A stretch of DNA of 64,000 bases, from NCBI RefSeq assembly GCF_001612685.1, contig NZ_BDAY01000066.1:1-64000 (forward strand), given 5' to 3'. Source of the DNA: Nocardia altamirensis NBRC 108246 (GTDB lineage Bacteria > Actinomycetota > Actinomycetes > Mycobacteriales > Mycobacteriaceae). Of the stretch, positions 31,935 through 40,746 are shown in pieces (position 1 is the stretch's first letter; each line of letters begins with the position of its first letter). The notes below the pieces were generated by a model, which searched no databases, was not told the DNA's origin, and worked only from the letters and a program-made list of their open reading frames with translations. Made by a program: the position numbers and the translations under genes.

Positions 31935-34793
31935 ATGACACCCAACGCGATTCTCGAGTTCATCCTCAATCTACTTCGCGATCACGAGGCCGCAGTAGCC
32001 TACTGCGCCAACCCGAACCAGGCGCTTGTCGACGCGGGGCTCACCGCCGTCAGCGCCGAGGACATTGCCGCCGTCGCCCCGATGGTCGCCGAATCGGCGC
32101 TGGTCGCCGGCGGTTCCCAGCTGTCGGCGATCGTCGCAGCAGGCGCACAGGCCGGCGCCTCCGCCGGGCTCGGTGCGCTCGGCGCCGTCGGCGCGGCGGC
32201 CGCCGCGAATGCCGGACTCAACCTCGCCGCAGGCCTCGGCATCGACCTCGGTGGCCAGGTCGGCACCGGCATCGACCTCGACGCGGGCCTGAACAGCACG
32301 ATCGGCACCGGTCTGAACGCGGCGATCAACTCCGGCCTGCACGCAGGCGCGGATCTGGATGCCGGTCTGAACACGGCGATCAACACCGGCGCGCAGGTCG
32401 GTGCAGATCTGGGTGCCAGCCTGAATACGGCGGTCAACACCGGCCTGCACGCTGGCGCCGACCTCGGCGCCGGTCTGAACACGGCGATCAACACCGGCCT
32501 GCAGGCGGGTGCCGACCTCAGCGCCGGACTGAATACGGCGATCAACACCGGCTTGCAGACCGGGCTCGGCGCGGCCGCCGACATCGGCGCGAACCTGTCC
32601 ACCGCGGTGGGCGGCGCGGTTGACGCGGGAGTCCACACCGGCGCCGACCTCACGAGCAACCTGCAAGGTGCCGTCAACGCCGGATTGCAGGCCGGGACAG
32701 GACTCGAGACGAGCCTGTCCACCGGCCTCGGCGGTGCACTCGGCGCAGCAGGACAGGTCACCACCGGTCTCGACGCCGCACTCGGCGGCGGCGCCCAACT
32801 GGGCGCCGACCTCGCCACCGGCCTAACCGGCGCAGTGCACACCGGCGCCGACCTCACCACAGGCTTGTCCACAAACCTCGAGGCCGGCCTCCAGGGCGCC
32901 GCAAACGCAGCCACCGGTCTGACCACCGGTCTCGACGCCGCAGCCAGCGCGGGCGCAGATCTCGGTGCCGATGTGAGTACCGGGCTGCAGGGTGCTGTGG
33001 ATGCCGGGACTCAAGTGGTCGGCAATCTCGGCGGCGATTTGTCTGCTTCTGTTGGCGGCGTTGTGGATTCGGCGGCGCAGGCGAGTGCTGGCCTGGAGGC
33101 CGGTCTGGGTGCTGCGGCTGGCGTTGGCGCGGATCTCGGTGCTGGTGTGAGTACCGGGCTGCAGGGTGCTGTGGATGCTGGGACTCAAGTGGTCGGCAAT
33201 CTCGGCGGCGATTTGTCTGCTTCTGTTGGTGGCGTTGTGGATTCGGTGGCGCAGGCGAGCGCGGGCCTGGAGACCGGGTTGACGGCCGGGCTCGGTGCTG
33301 CGGCTGGTGCGGGCGCTGAGATCGGTGGTGATGTGTCTGCTGCCGTGGGTGGTGCAGTCAACACCAGTGCGCAGGTTGGTGCGGGCCTGGAGACCGGTCT
33401 CACTGCCGGGCTGGGTGCTGCGGCCGGTGCGGGCGCGGATCTCGGCGTTGGCGTGAGCACTGGACTGCAGGGTGCTGTGGATGCCGGAGCACATGCGGCT
33501 GGCAACCTTGGCGGCGATTTGTCCGCTTCTGTTGGCGGCGTTGTGGATTCGGCGGCGCAGGTTGGTGCGGGCCTGGAGACGGGTCTGTCGGCCGGTCTGG
33601 GTGCTGCGGCTGATGCGGGCGCAGGTTTGGAGACCGGTTTGACGACCGGGCTCGGCGCTGCGGCTGGTGCGGGTGCGGATCTCAGTGGTGATCTGGCTGC
33701 TGCCGTGGGTGGTGCGGTCAACACCGGTGCGCAGGTTGGTGCTGGTCTGGAGACGGGCTTGGCCGGTAGTGCGGACGCAGTGCTCGGTACCGGTATCGGT
33801 GTTGGTGGTGATTTGTCCACATCTGTTGGTGGCGCGGTGAGTTCGGCGGCGCAGGCGACTGCTGGTTTGGAGACCGGTCTCACTGCTGGGCTCGGTGCTG
33901 CTGTTGGTGCGGGTGCTGATCTCGGCGGTGGTTTGGCTACCGGTGTGGGTGGTGCGCTGAACACCGGTGCGCAGGTTGGTGCCGAACTGGGGACCAGTGT
34001 GGATAGTTCGCTCAGTGCCGGAGCGCAGCTCGGTTCCGGCTTGGAGACCGGGTTGTCCAGCGGTGTCGGTGGCGGGATCAGCGCAGGCGTTGGTGCTGCT
34101 GCGGATGCCGGTGCCGGTCTGAGCGGTGGGCTGTCGACCGGGCTCCAAGGCGCGGCCGATCTCGGTGCGCAGGTGGGGACCGGTTTGGAGACCGGTCTCG
34201 GCGGTGCCGTCGATGCCGGGGCGCACGCGACAACCGGGCTCGAGACCGGGCTGTCGACCGGGATCGGTGCCGCTACCGGGATCGGTGGCGGGTTGTCCAC
34301 AGGTATCGGTGGAGCGGTGGATACCGGTGCGGGACTTGGCGGTTCGTTCGGTGGTACCGGGCACGGCAGTGTCGACACCGGTCTCTCGGGCTCGCTCGGC
34401 GGTGCGACGCACGGTGCGGTAGATGCTGCGGCGAACCTCGGCGGCACCGCCAGCGGTGCGGTGGATACGTCGGGCAGCCTCGGCGGTGCAACGCATGGTG
34501 CGGTGGATACGTCGGCCAGCCTCGGCGGTGCGACCCACGGTGCGGTGGATGCTGCGGCCGGCCTCGGTGGCGCCGCGCACGGAGCGGTGGACACCGGGGC
34601 CGGGATCGGCGGTGATATTGGATCCACTGCCAGCACCTGGTCGTCACTGGATGTTTCCAGTGCGTTCGGATCGGGCCTGGACAGTACTGCCGGACTGCAC
34701 GGCGACACCGGGCTGTTCGCCGATACGCACGCGGACACGAGCCTGGCAGGCACGGCTGGCACGGACCTCACCGGCGACGCGATGCTGCACTGA
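31935..34793 (+). CDS. iniB: IniB-like repetitive Ala/Gly-rich protein
   Basis: A 952-residue protein. The first 60-70 residues (MTPNAILEFILNLLRDHEAA, then NPNQALVDAGL) match the conserved N-terminal domain of IniB. The rest is a very long Ala/Gly/Leu/Val/Thr repeat array with units like GLETGLTAGLGAAAGAGADL, about twice the length of the mycobacterial protein. No signal peptide. I chose the ATG at 31935, nine bases after AGGAG; ATGs at 31926 and 31878 are in frame but poorly placed. It is the first gene of iniB-iniA-iniC, induced in mycobacteria by cell-wall inhibitors such as isoniazid and ethambutol. Confidence 0.85.
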   Translation: MTPNAILEFILNLLRDHEAAVAYCANPNQALVDAGLTAVSAEDIAAVAPMVAESALVAGGSQLSAIVAAGAQAGASAGLGALGAVGAAAAANAGLNLAAGLGIDLGGQVGTGIDLDAGLNSTIGTGLNAAINSGLHAGADLDAGLNTAINTGAQVGADLGASLNTAVNTGLHAGADLGAGLNTAINTGLQAGADLSAGLNTAINTGLQTGLGAAADIGANLSTAVGGAVDAGVHTGADLTSNLQGAVNAGLQAGTGLETSLSTGLGGALGAAGQVTTGLDAALGGGAQLGADLATGLTGAVHTGADLTTGLSTNLEAGLQGAANAATGLTTGLDAAASAGADLGADVSTGLQGAVDAGTQVVGNLGGDLSASVGGVVDSAAQASAGLEAGLGAAAGVGADLGAGVSTGLQGAVDAGTQVVGNLGGDLSASVGGVVDSVAQASAGLETGLTAGLGAAAGAGAEIGGDVSAAVGGAVNTSAQVGAGLETGLTAGLGAAAGAGADLGVGVSTGLQGAVDAGAHAAGNLGGDLSASVGGVVDSAAQVGAGLETGLSAGLGAAADAGAGLETGLTTGLGAAAGAGADLSGDLAAAVGGAVNTGAQVGAGLETGLAGSADAVLGTGIGVGGDLSTSVGGAVSSAAQATAGLETGLTAGLGAAVGAGADLGGGLATGVGGALNTGAQVGAELGTSVDSSLSAGAQLGSGLETGLSSGVGGGISAGVGAAADAGAGLSGGLSTGLQGAADLGAQVGTGLETGLGGAVDAGAHATTGLETGLSTGIGAATGIGGGLSTGIGGAVDTGAGLGGSFGGTGHGSVDTGLSGSLGGATHGAVDAAANLGGTASGAVDTSGSLGGATHGAVDTSASLGGATHGAVDAAAGLGGAAHGAVDTGAGIGGDIGSTASTWSSLDVSSAFGSGLDSTAGLHGDTGLFADTHADTSLAGTAGTDLTGDAMLH
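32973..33260 (+). repeat. Near-identical 174 bp repeats within iniB
   Basis: A block beginning GTGAGTACCGGGCTGCAGGG at 32973 recurs at 33147, exactly 174 bp (58 codons) later, with only a few synonymous or conservative changes over about 110 bp. Related units continue to about 34330. This indicates recent in-frame expansion. Confidence 0.85.
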
Positions 34794-34850
34794 CACAGCG
34801 ACGCCGCATCGAACACCGTCCCTGCTTCACGGAAAGAGGTTCCCGCCGCG

Positions 34851-36707
34851 ATGGAGAGCCCCGCATCGACTGCCACGCCCAAGGGTGTCCCCCTGCTCTC
34901 GGTGCTGGGCGAAACCATCGCGGCGGCGCAAGCCGCTGGTCGCAACGATCTGGTCGGCCGCCTGGAAGCGGCGGCCGACCGGGTCCGTGACCCGCGGCGG
35001 CGCATTGTCATCGCCGGTCAGCTCGATCAGGGCAAGAGCCGTTTCGTCAACGCGCTGCTGAACCTCGATATCTGCCCGGTGGGTGACGACGTGACCACCA
35101 CGATCACCACCCTGCTTGCCTACGGCCATGAACCGAAGGCCGAGCTGGTGCTCGCTGGTCCGGGCGATGCCGTCGGCGAGGGCACCCGAGTTCCGGTGCC
35201 GATCAACGAGATCGGCACGATCACCGCACGATCCCCGCTGGCGCAGGGCAGACGGATCGTGCGGCTGGAAATCGAGCTGCCCAACCCTTTGCTCGCCGAC
35301 GGCATCGTCCTTGTCGACACCCCGGGTGTCGGCGGGCACGGAAGCTCTTATGCGTCAACTGTGTTGGGGATGGTGCCGACCGCGGACGCGGTGCTGGTCG
35401 TCTCCGACGCGTCCACCGAACTCACCGAGCCGGAGCTGGCCTTCCTTCGCCAGATCCGCGAATTGTGCCCCACCGTCGCACTCTTGGTGACCAAGACCGA
35501 TCTGTATCCGCACTGGCGGCAGGTGTACGAAGCGGATCGTCGCCACTTGGCCGCCGCAGGTTTGGACCTGCCGATGATCGCGGTGTCCGCGCTGCTGCGC
35601 AGCCACGCGCTGCGGCTGCAGGATCAGCAGCTCGGCGCGGAGTCCGGGTTCGGCGTGCTCTACCAATTCCTGCGTGATCAGGTGGTGGCGCGCGATCAGC
35701 TCGCCACCCGCGCCGCGGTGGCCCGCGATATCCGTTCCGTCGCCGAACATTTGGCGTTGGCGCTGGGCAGCGAGTTGGTCGCGGTGCGCGATCCGGCGCG
35801 CGGCGCCGCTGCGGTCGGAGAACTCCAGGCTGCCCGCGCGTCGGCCGAGGAACTGCACCGGCGCACCGCCGCCTGGCAGCAGACCCTGGCCGACGGCATC
35901 ACCGACCTGGCAGGCGATGTCGACCACGATCTGCGAGATAGGTTGCGCGGCATCGCCAGAACCACCGAGGAGTGGATCGACGAGCATGATCCCGGCCGGC
36001 ATTGGGACCGGATCGCCGACTATCTCACCGGCACCATCGACACCGCGATCGGCGACAACCTGCTGTGGACGCACGCTCGCGCCCTCCAGCTCGCTGAGCG
36101 GGTGGCCGAACATTTCACGGAGGTCGGCGCGGTCGAGCTGCCGGATGTCCGGTCGGACGCCGACGGCAGTCCGGCCGCCGCGACCACCCTTGCCGAGCTG
36201 GAACCCGATATCGGCTTCGGCAGCAAGCTCCTGGTCGGCATGCGCGGGTCGTACGGCGGCGTGCTGATGGTCGGGCTTGCCAGCACCTTCGCCGGACTCG
36301 CGCTGCTCAACCCCATCTCGCTCGGTGCCGGACTTGTGGTGGGCAGCAAGGCTTTCCGCGACGACAAGCAGGCCAGGCTGGCCCGGCGCCGGAACGAGGC
36401 GAAGGTCGCGGTCCGCCGGTTCGTCGACGATGTCGCGTTCCAGACGGGCAAGGAGTCCAAGGACCGGCTGCACCGGATCCATCGCGCGCTGCGCGACCAC
36501 TACGCGGGCGTTGCCGAACGAAGCCTGCGGTCCATCGACGAGTCGTTGCGGGCGGCGCAGGAGGCGGCGACCATGGCGAACGCGCGCCGCGCCGAACGGG
36601 GCACGGTGTTGGAGCGGCAGGTGCGGGTGGTCGCGGAATTGGCCAGATACGCCGAGGCGATGCAGGCGGCACTGCCTGGCGGCACCGTCGGTACGGTGGT
36701 TTCGTGA
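34851..36707 (+). CDS. iniA: IniA-like dynamin-family GTPase
   Basis: A 618-residue dynamin-like GTPase. G1 is at about 56-63 (GQLDQGKS), G3 at about 155-160 (VDTPG) and G4 at about 216 (TKTD). A long helical stalk follows, with a hydrophobic segment at about 466-497 (GVLMVGLASTFAGLALL) that would insert into the membrane as a paddle. IniA of mycobacteria drives membrane remodelling and helps survival under cell-wall drugs. It lies 57 bp after iniB and overlaps iniC by GTGA. The start ATG follows a GGAAAGAGG site. Confidence 0.85.
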   Translation: MESPASTATPKGVPLLSVLGETIAAAQAAGRNDLVGRLEAAADRVRDPRRRIVIAGQLDQGKSRFVNALLNLDICPVGDDVTTTITTLLAYGHEPKAELVLAGPGDAVGEGTRVPVPINEIGTITARSPLAQGRRIVRLEIELPNPLLADGIVLVDTPGVGGHGSSYASTVLGMVPTADAVLVVSDASTELTEPELAFLRQIRELCPTVALLVTKTDLYPHWRQVYEADRRHLAAAGLDLPMIAVSALLRSHALRLQDQQLGAESGFGVLYQFLRDQVVARDQLATRAAVARDIRSVAEHLALALGSELVAVRDPARGAAAVGELQAARASAEELHRRTAAWQQTLADGITDLAGDVDHDLRDRLRGIARTTEEWIDEHDPGRHWDRIADYLTGTIDTAIGDNLLWTHARALQLAERVAEHFTEVGAVELPDVRSDADGSPAAATTLAELEPDIGFGSKLLVGMRGSYGGVLMVGLASTFAGLALLNPISLGAGLVVGSKAFRDDKQARLARRRNEAKVAVRRFVDDVAFQTGKESKDRLHRIHRALRDHYAGVAERSLRSIDESLRAAQEAATMANARRAERGTVLERQVRVVAELARYAEAMQAALPGGTVGTVVS

Positions 36708-38245
36708 ATCGTGAGGTCGGCGCGGCGCCAGGGATTGTTGCCGAGGCACATCGGCTGGTCGGCGCGGCACGGGCGGCGTTGGCGAGCGAGCCGAGGCCGC
36801 GGGCGTTGCTCGCCGACTGCGCGAGCCGGTTGGATCAACCGCTGCGCGTCGCGTTGGCCGGATCACTGAAGGCAGGCAAGTCGACGCTGCTGAATTCCCT
36901 TGTCGGACAGGACATCGCACCGACCGACGCGACCGAGTGCACCAGGGTGGTCACCTGGTACCGCTACGGATCGACGCCGAGCGTGACGGCGCACGCGCCG
37001 GACGGCGCACGCGCGAATGTGGCGGTGCGTCGCGGCAGTGGCACGCACGGGCTCACCTTCGATCTGGACCGGTTGCGGTGGAATGCGCCTGCGGCGCGCG
37101 AGGTCGACCATCTCGAAGTCGAGTGGCCTGCCGCGGCACTCGCGCACACGACGATCATCGATACGCCGGGCACCTCCTCGTTGTCGCGCGAGGTATCGCA
37201 GCGCACCGCCCGATTGCTCACTCCCGGTGTAGATGTCGAGCAGGCCGAGGAGAACATCGCGATCCCCGGCGCGGATGCCGTGGTGTATTTGCTGCGTAGG
37301 CTCGACGCGGCCGATGTCCGCTTCCTCGAACGGGTCGGCGCGGCGCCGGGTGCTTCGGATCTGTCCGGACCGCTCGGCGTGGTCGGCGTGGTGTCCAGGG
37401 CCGATGAGATCGGCGCCGGTCGCATCGACGCCTTGCATTCGGCGCGTGACGTCGCGACCCGTTTCGCCGGCGAGTTGGAGCGAACAGGGTTGTGCCAGGC
37501 GGTGATTCCGGTGGCTGGGCTGCTCGCCTATGCGGCGGCGACGCTGCGTCAGCAGGAGTATGCGGCGTTCGAGGCGCTGGCCGGTGTCCCGGTCGACGAG
37601 TTGAGCACGGCGCTGCTTTCCGCGGATCGCTTTGCGCGACCCGATATCGCGCTGCCGGTGGCGCCTGAGACCAGGTCGCAGCTCGCGGAGCGATTCGGCT
37701 TGTTCGGTATCCGGATGGCGGTCACGTTGATTCGGCTCGGCGTGCGCGATTCCGCCACGCTTGCCGCGGAATTGACCAACCGGAGCGGGGTGGACGAGCT
37801 CCGCTCGGTGCTCGACGTCCAATTCGGCCAGCGCGCTGATCAACTCAAGGCGCACTCTGCCCTCACCGCGCTTGCGCGGGTGCTGACCGCGTATCGCGGC
37901 AGCGAGGCGGATGCACTGCTGCCGAGGGTGCGCACCCTGCTCGCCGACGTGCACGGGTTTGTCGAACTTCGCCTGCTCGGCAGGCTGCGCACCGATGAAT
38001 TGGCGCTGCCGCCCGCGGATCTCGCGGAGCTGCACCGGATCATCGGTGGGTCGGGCATTGCGCCGCATCTGCGTCTCGGGCTTCCTGTCGAGGCCGCACC
38101 CTCGGTGCAGCGGGCCGAAGCCCTTGCCGCGGTGCGCAAGTGGCGGGCACGCGCGCGCCATCCGCTCGCCGACCAGTTCACCGCGACGGCCTGCCTGACT
38201 GCGGCCCGCAGCGCGGAAGGCACGCTCGAATTGTTGCCCGAGTAG
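36704..38245 (+). CDS. iniC: IniC-like dynamin-family GTPase
   Basis: A 513-residue dynamin-like GTPase, GTG start overlapping the iniA stop. G1 is at 53-61 (GSLKAGKST), G3 near 151 (IDTPGTSSL), and a G4-like VSRADE near 230. It lacks an obvious long membrane paddle, in keeping with IniC being a soluble partner of IniA. The C-terminal half is helical. The gene ends five bases before the convergent TetR gene. Confidence 0.83.
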   Translation: MNREVGAAPGIVAEAHRLVGAARAALASEPRPRALLADCASRLDQPLRVALAGSLKAGKSTLLNSLVGQDIAPTDATECTRVVTWYRYGSTPSVTAHAPDGARANVAVRRGSGTHGLTFDLDRLRWNAPAAREVDHLEVEWPAAALAHTTIIDTPGTSSLSREVSQRTARLLTPGVDVEQAEENIAIPGADAVVYLLRRLDAADVRFLERVGAAPGASDLSGPLGVVGVVSRADEIGAGRIDALHSARDVATRFAGELERTGLCQAVIPVAGLLAYAAATLRQQEYAAFEALAGVPVDELSTALLSADRFARPDIALPVAPETRSQLAERFGLFGIRMAVTLIRLGVRDSATLAAELTNRSGVDELRSVLDVQFGQRADQLKAHSALTALARVLTAYRGSEADALLPRVRTLLADVHGFVELRLLGRLRTDELALPPADLAELHRIIGGSGIAPHLRLGLPVEAAPSVQRAEALAAVRKWRARARHPLADQFTATACLTAARSAEGTLELLPE

Positions 38246-38250
38246 GTCGA

Positions 38251-38817
38251 TTACCCGGTGATCGTGCGTAGTGCCGCCGCCAACTCGGCGCCGGTCGGCG
38301 CATGGTCGGGGTCGATCAAGTACTGGGCGGCCACTCCGGTCAGCAACGCCTGGTAGAGGGCGCCGACCGCGCGGCCTTGCGCGGTATCCGCTTCATCGAG
38401 GTGCTCGAAGAGGCGGGCCAGGCCGCCACGCGCCTCAGTGAGCTTGTCCGCCAACTGGTCTCGTGTTTTGGGATCGTGGCCTGCTTGCGCGAGGGTGTCG
38501 AAGGTGGCGGCCCACAGACCGCGATGGGCGCCGATCGAATCGATGACCGCCTGCCAGTTCGTGGCAAACCGGTCCAGCGGGGTCGCGCCGGGTTGCGCCG
38601 CATCGTCCAGCGCGCGTTCGAGTTCCGCCCCCCATTCCCGATTCGCCTCGGCGAGCGCCTCATTCAACAACGCCTCTTTGGACCCGAAGTGATACCCGAT
38701 GGCCGCCATACTGACCCCGCCCGCCGCCGCCGCGATATCGCGCACCGTGGTCCGCGCATAACCCTTCTCGAACAAACAACGCCGCGCCCCCGCCAGCAGA
38801 TCCTCCCGATTTCCCAT
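38251..38817 (-). CDS. TetR-family transcriptional regulator
   Basis: A 188-residue TetR repressor. The N-terminal helix-turn-helix (TTVRDIAAAAGGVSMAAIGYHFGSKEALLN read in blocks) is typical; the C-terminal ligand domain is unassigned. I chose the ATG at 38817 (MGNREDLL), although the frame is open for 28 more codons. It lies convergent to iniC with a five-base gap and downstream of the alcohol dehydrogenase gene in the same direction (123 bp apart). The target is unknown. Confidence 0.85.
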   Translation of the reverse strand: MGNREDLLAGARRCLFEKGYARTTVRDIAAAAGGVSMAAIGYHFGSKEALLNEALAEANREWGAELERALDDAAQPGATPLDRFATNWQAVIDSIGAHRGLWAATFDTLAQAGHDPKTRDQLADKLTEARGGLARLFEHLDEADTAQGRAVGALYQALLTGVAAQYLIDPDHAPTGAELAAALRTITG

Positions 38818-38940
38818 GCGCAAGATCCTAGCGCGCTCGCCTAAGTCACCCGTCTTACGCATCCGCCCAACCCAGACCTGCCCGTCACCCTGCCTGACCA
38901 CGCCGACGGCGACCGCTATGCGATCGGGTGGTGGGGTGGG

Positions 38941-40101
38941 TTAGGGGGTTGTGGTGGGGCTGGTGGGGTCTATGAGGATTTTGGCGTGGTGGGTGGGGGT
39001 GGCGAGGGTGGTGAAGGCGTTGTCGATGCCGTCCAGGCCCACGGTGGCGGTGATCAAGGGGGCGGGGTCGACCTTGCCGTTGGCGAGCATGTGGAGGGTG
39101 TCGCGGAATTCGCCTGGGTCGTAGCCGAGGACGAAGCGGAGGTCGATTTCCTTGTTGATGGCGGTGGCGGGGTGGATGCGGTCGGGTTCCATGCAGACGC
39201 CGACGACGATCACCTGGGAGCGTGGGGGCGCCGCGGTCAGGATCTGATCGAGAATGCCTGGCACGCCGACGCATTCGAAGATGGCCGGGCCTGCGGGGCC
39301 CGCGTTCAGCGTGTGCGCGAGACGGAAGACGTACCACCACGGCAGGTTCGGGACGCGGCGAAGCCGGTCCATGGTCTCGAAGCCGAGGTCGAGAATGTCG
39401 GTGACTGTGGTGATCCGGCCGGGTTTCGGGTTTGCGGTCCACGGCGAATCAGTGGCGGGATCGACGACGACGTCGGCGCCGCACGCGGTGGCGAGTTCGC
39501 GGCGGCGTGGGGAGAAGTCACTGGCGATGACGGTGCGCACGCCCGCGGCCTTCAGCATGCTGATCACGGCCAAACCGATGGGGCCGCAACCGATCACGAA
39601 GGCGGTCTGCCCCTTGCCGACCCGGCCGCGGCGGATCGCGTGCCAGGCCACCGCCATGGGTTCGGTGAGCGCGGCGTGCTCGGCGGACAGCCCGTTGGGG
39701 ACCGGCATGGTCATTGATTCCTGAACAACGACCTGCTCGGCGTATGCGCCGGGCGCCGCGGTGGACAGGCCGGTCATCTCCGACTTCTTGCCGTTCCGCA
39801 GGATCGGCAGCGCTACCACCGGGGTGCCCGGCTTCCAGCGCCTGCGGCAGCCGGGTCCGTAATCGACTACTTCGCCGCTGAATTCGTGTCCGAGCACCAC
39901 GCTCTGGTCCGACCGCATGAATCCGTCGTATCCGGCGGCGGTGGCGAGGTCGGCGAGCTGGTCCGCGTGCAGGCGGGCATGCAGGTCGGAACCGCAGATG
40001 CCGCACCGGGTTACGTTGATCAGCACCTGCCCGCGGCCGGGCACCGGCGTCGGCAGGTCGGCGACCTCGAATTTCGTGTTGGTGACGACGGCTGCCCGCA
40101 T
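38941..40101 (-). CDS. Zinc-type alcohol dehydrogenase family oxidoreductase
   Basis: A 386-residue medium-chain dehydrogenase. Catalytic zinc ligands are Cys36 (GICGSDLH) and His72-Glu73 (GHEFSGEVV). The Rossmann motif is GCGPIGLAVI. The four-Cys structural zinc loop of classical enzymes is missing from its usual place, and an unusual Trp/Tyr-rich insertion (PNLPWWYVFRLAH) occurs before the last strands. The ATG has GAGGAG seven bases upstream. The substrate is unknown; it may be co-regulated with the downstream TetR gene. Confidence 0.85.
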   Translation of the reverse strand: MRAAVVTNTKFEVADLPTPVPGRGQVLINVTRCGICGSDLHARLHADQLADLATAAGYDGFMRSDQSVVLGHEFSGEVVDYGPGCRRRWKPGTPVVALPILRNGKKSEMTGLSTAAPGAYAEQVVVQESMTMPVPNGLSAEHAALTEPMAVAWHAIRRGRVGKGQTAFVIGCGPIGLAVISMLKAAGVRTVIASDFSPRRRELATACGADVVVDPATDSPWTANPKPGRITTVTDILDLGFETMDRLRRVPNLPWWYVFRLAHTLNAGPAGPAIFECVGVPGILDQILTAAPPRSQVIVVGVCMEPDRIHPATAINKEIDLRFVLGYDPGEFRDTLHMLANGKVDPAPLITATVGLDGIDNAFTTLATPTHHAKILIDPTSPTTTP

Positions 40102-40210
40102 GGCGAACTCCTCGACTCGGCGGCACGCGGCGGGCGCCTACGCCTGCCCGCCGCTCCGGGCCAACCCTACTGCGCGTGCCGAGCGGGAGACCCGAAACCC
40201 GGGTGCGGAG

Positions 40211-40660
40211 TCAGGCGTTCGCGGCGGCCAACGCCGCTTCCTCGGCCGTGCGCCGATCGTAGGCAAAACGCGCGGAAGCGATTTCGTTCTGATGATTCTC
40301 GGTCCAGGTGACCAGGGCCTTGATGGTGGTGTGCAGGCTGGCGCCGAGTGGGGTCAGCGCGTAGTCCACCCGCGGCGGCACCGTCGGATATACGGTCCGC
40401 TCGACCAGTCCGTCGCGTTCGAGCTGGCGCAGCGTGCGGGTGAGCATCCGCTGGCTCACGCCGTCGATCTCGCGCTTCAGCTCGGTGAACCGCATGCTGC
40501 ATTGATCGAGCAGCGCGATCGCCAGCAGCGACCATTTGTCGGCGATGCGATCGAGGATCTGGCGCACCTCGCAGTCTGCGCGGGCGTCCCACTGACGAAT
40601 GTCGTAGTCGGAGTCGGTATCCCCGCAGTACCCGGGTGACTCCAAAGTGCCGTCTTCCAT
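40211..40660 (-). CDS. HxlR-family winged-helix regulator
   Basis: A 149-residue HxlR-type regulator. The pattern CEVRQILDRIADKWSLLAI followed by RFTELKREIDGVSQRMLTRT is diagnostic. HxlR proteins often sense electrophiles or redox change through a conserved N-terminal Cys; here Cys30 precedes the first helix. Divergent from an MFS exporter with 86 bp between starts, so it very likely represses that gene and itself. Confidence 0.9.
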   Translation of the reverse strand: MEDGTLESPGYCGDTDSDYDIRQWDARADCEVRQILDRIADKWSLLAIALLDQCSMRFTELKREIDGVSQRMLTRTLRQLERDGLVERTVYPTVPPRVDYALTPLGASLHTTIKALVTWTENHQNEIASARFAYDRRTAEEAALAAANA

Positions 40661-40709
40661 AGCCGTTGATTCTGCCGGAAACTTTCCCTCGGTATCAAGT
40701 AGTAACCGA

Positions 40710-40722
40710 CCCCACTATGGGG
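40710..40722. promoter_or_regulatory. Palindrome between HxlR and MFS genes
   Basis: CCCCACTATGGGG, a 13 bp perfect inverted repeat, lies 24 bp before the MFS start and 50 bp before the HxlR start. It is a candidate operator; GGTATC and GTAACC nearby could be further half-sites. Confidence 0.45.
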
Positions 40723-40746
40723 AACCTATCTGTTTGGGGAGTCGTA

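Noticed and set aside
32973..34330. Regular repeats considered as a CRISPR array
   Set aside because: They are in-frame protein-coding repeats in iniB of variable unit length, with no spacer pattern or cas genes.
32823..34580. Leftward Thr/Arg-rich frame opposite iniB
   Set aside because: Its apparent repeats simply mirror the iniB repeats; no start or family support.
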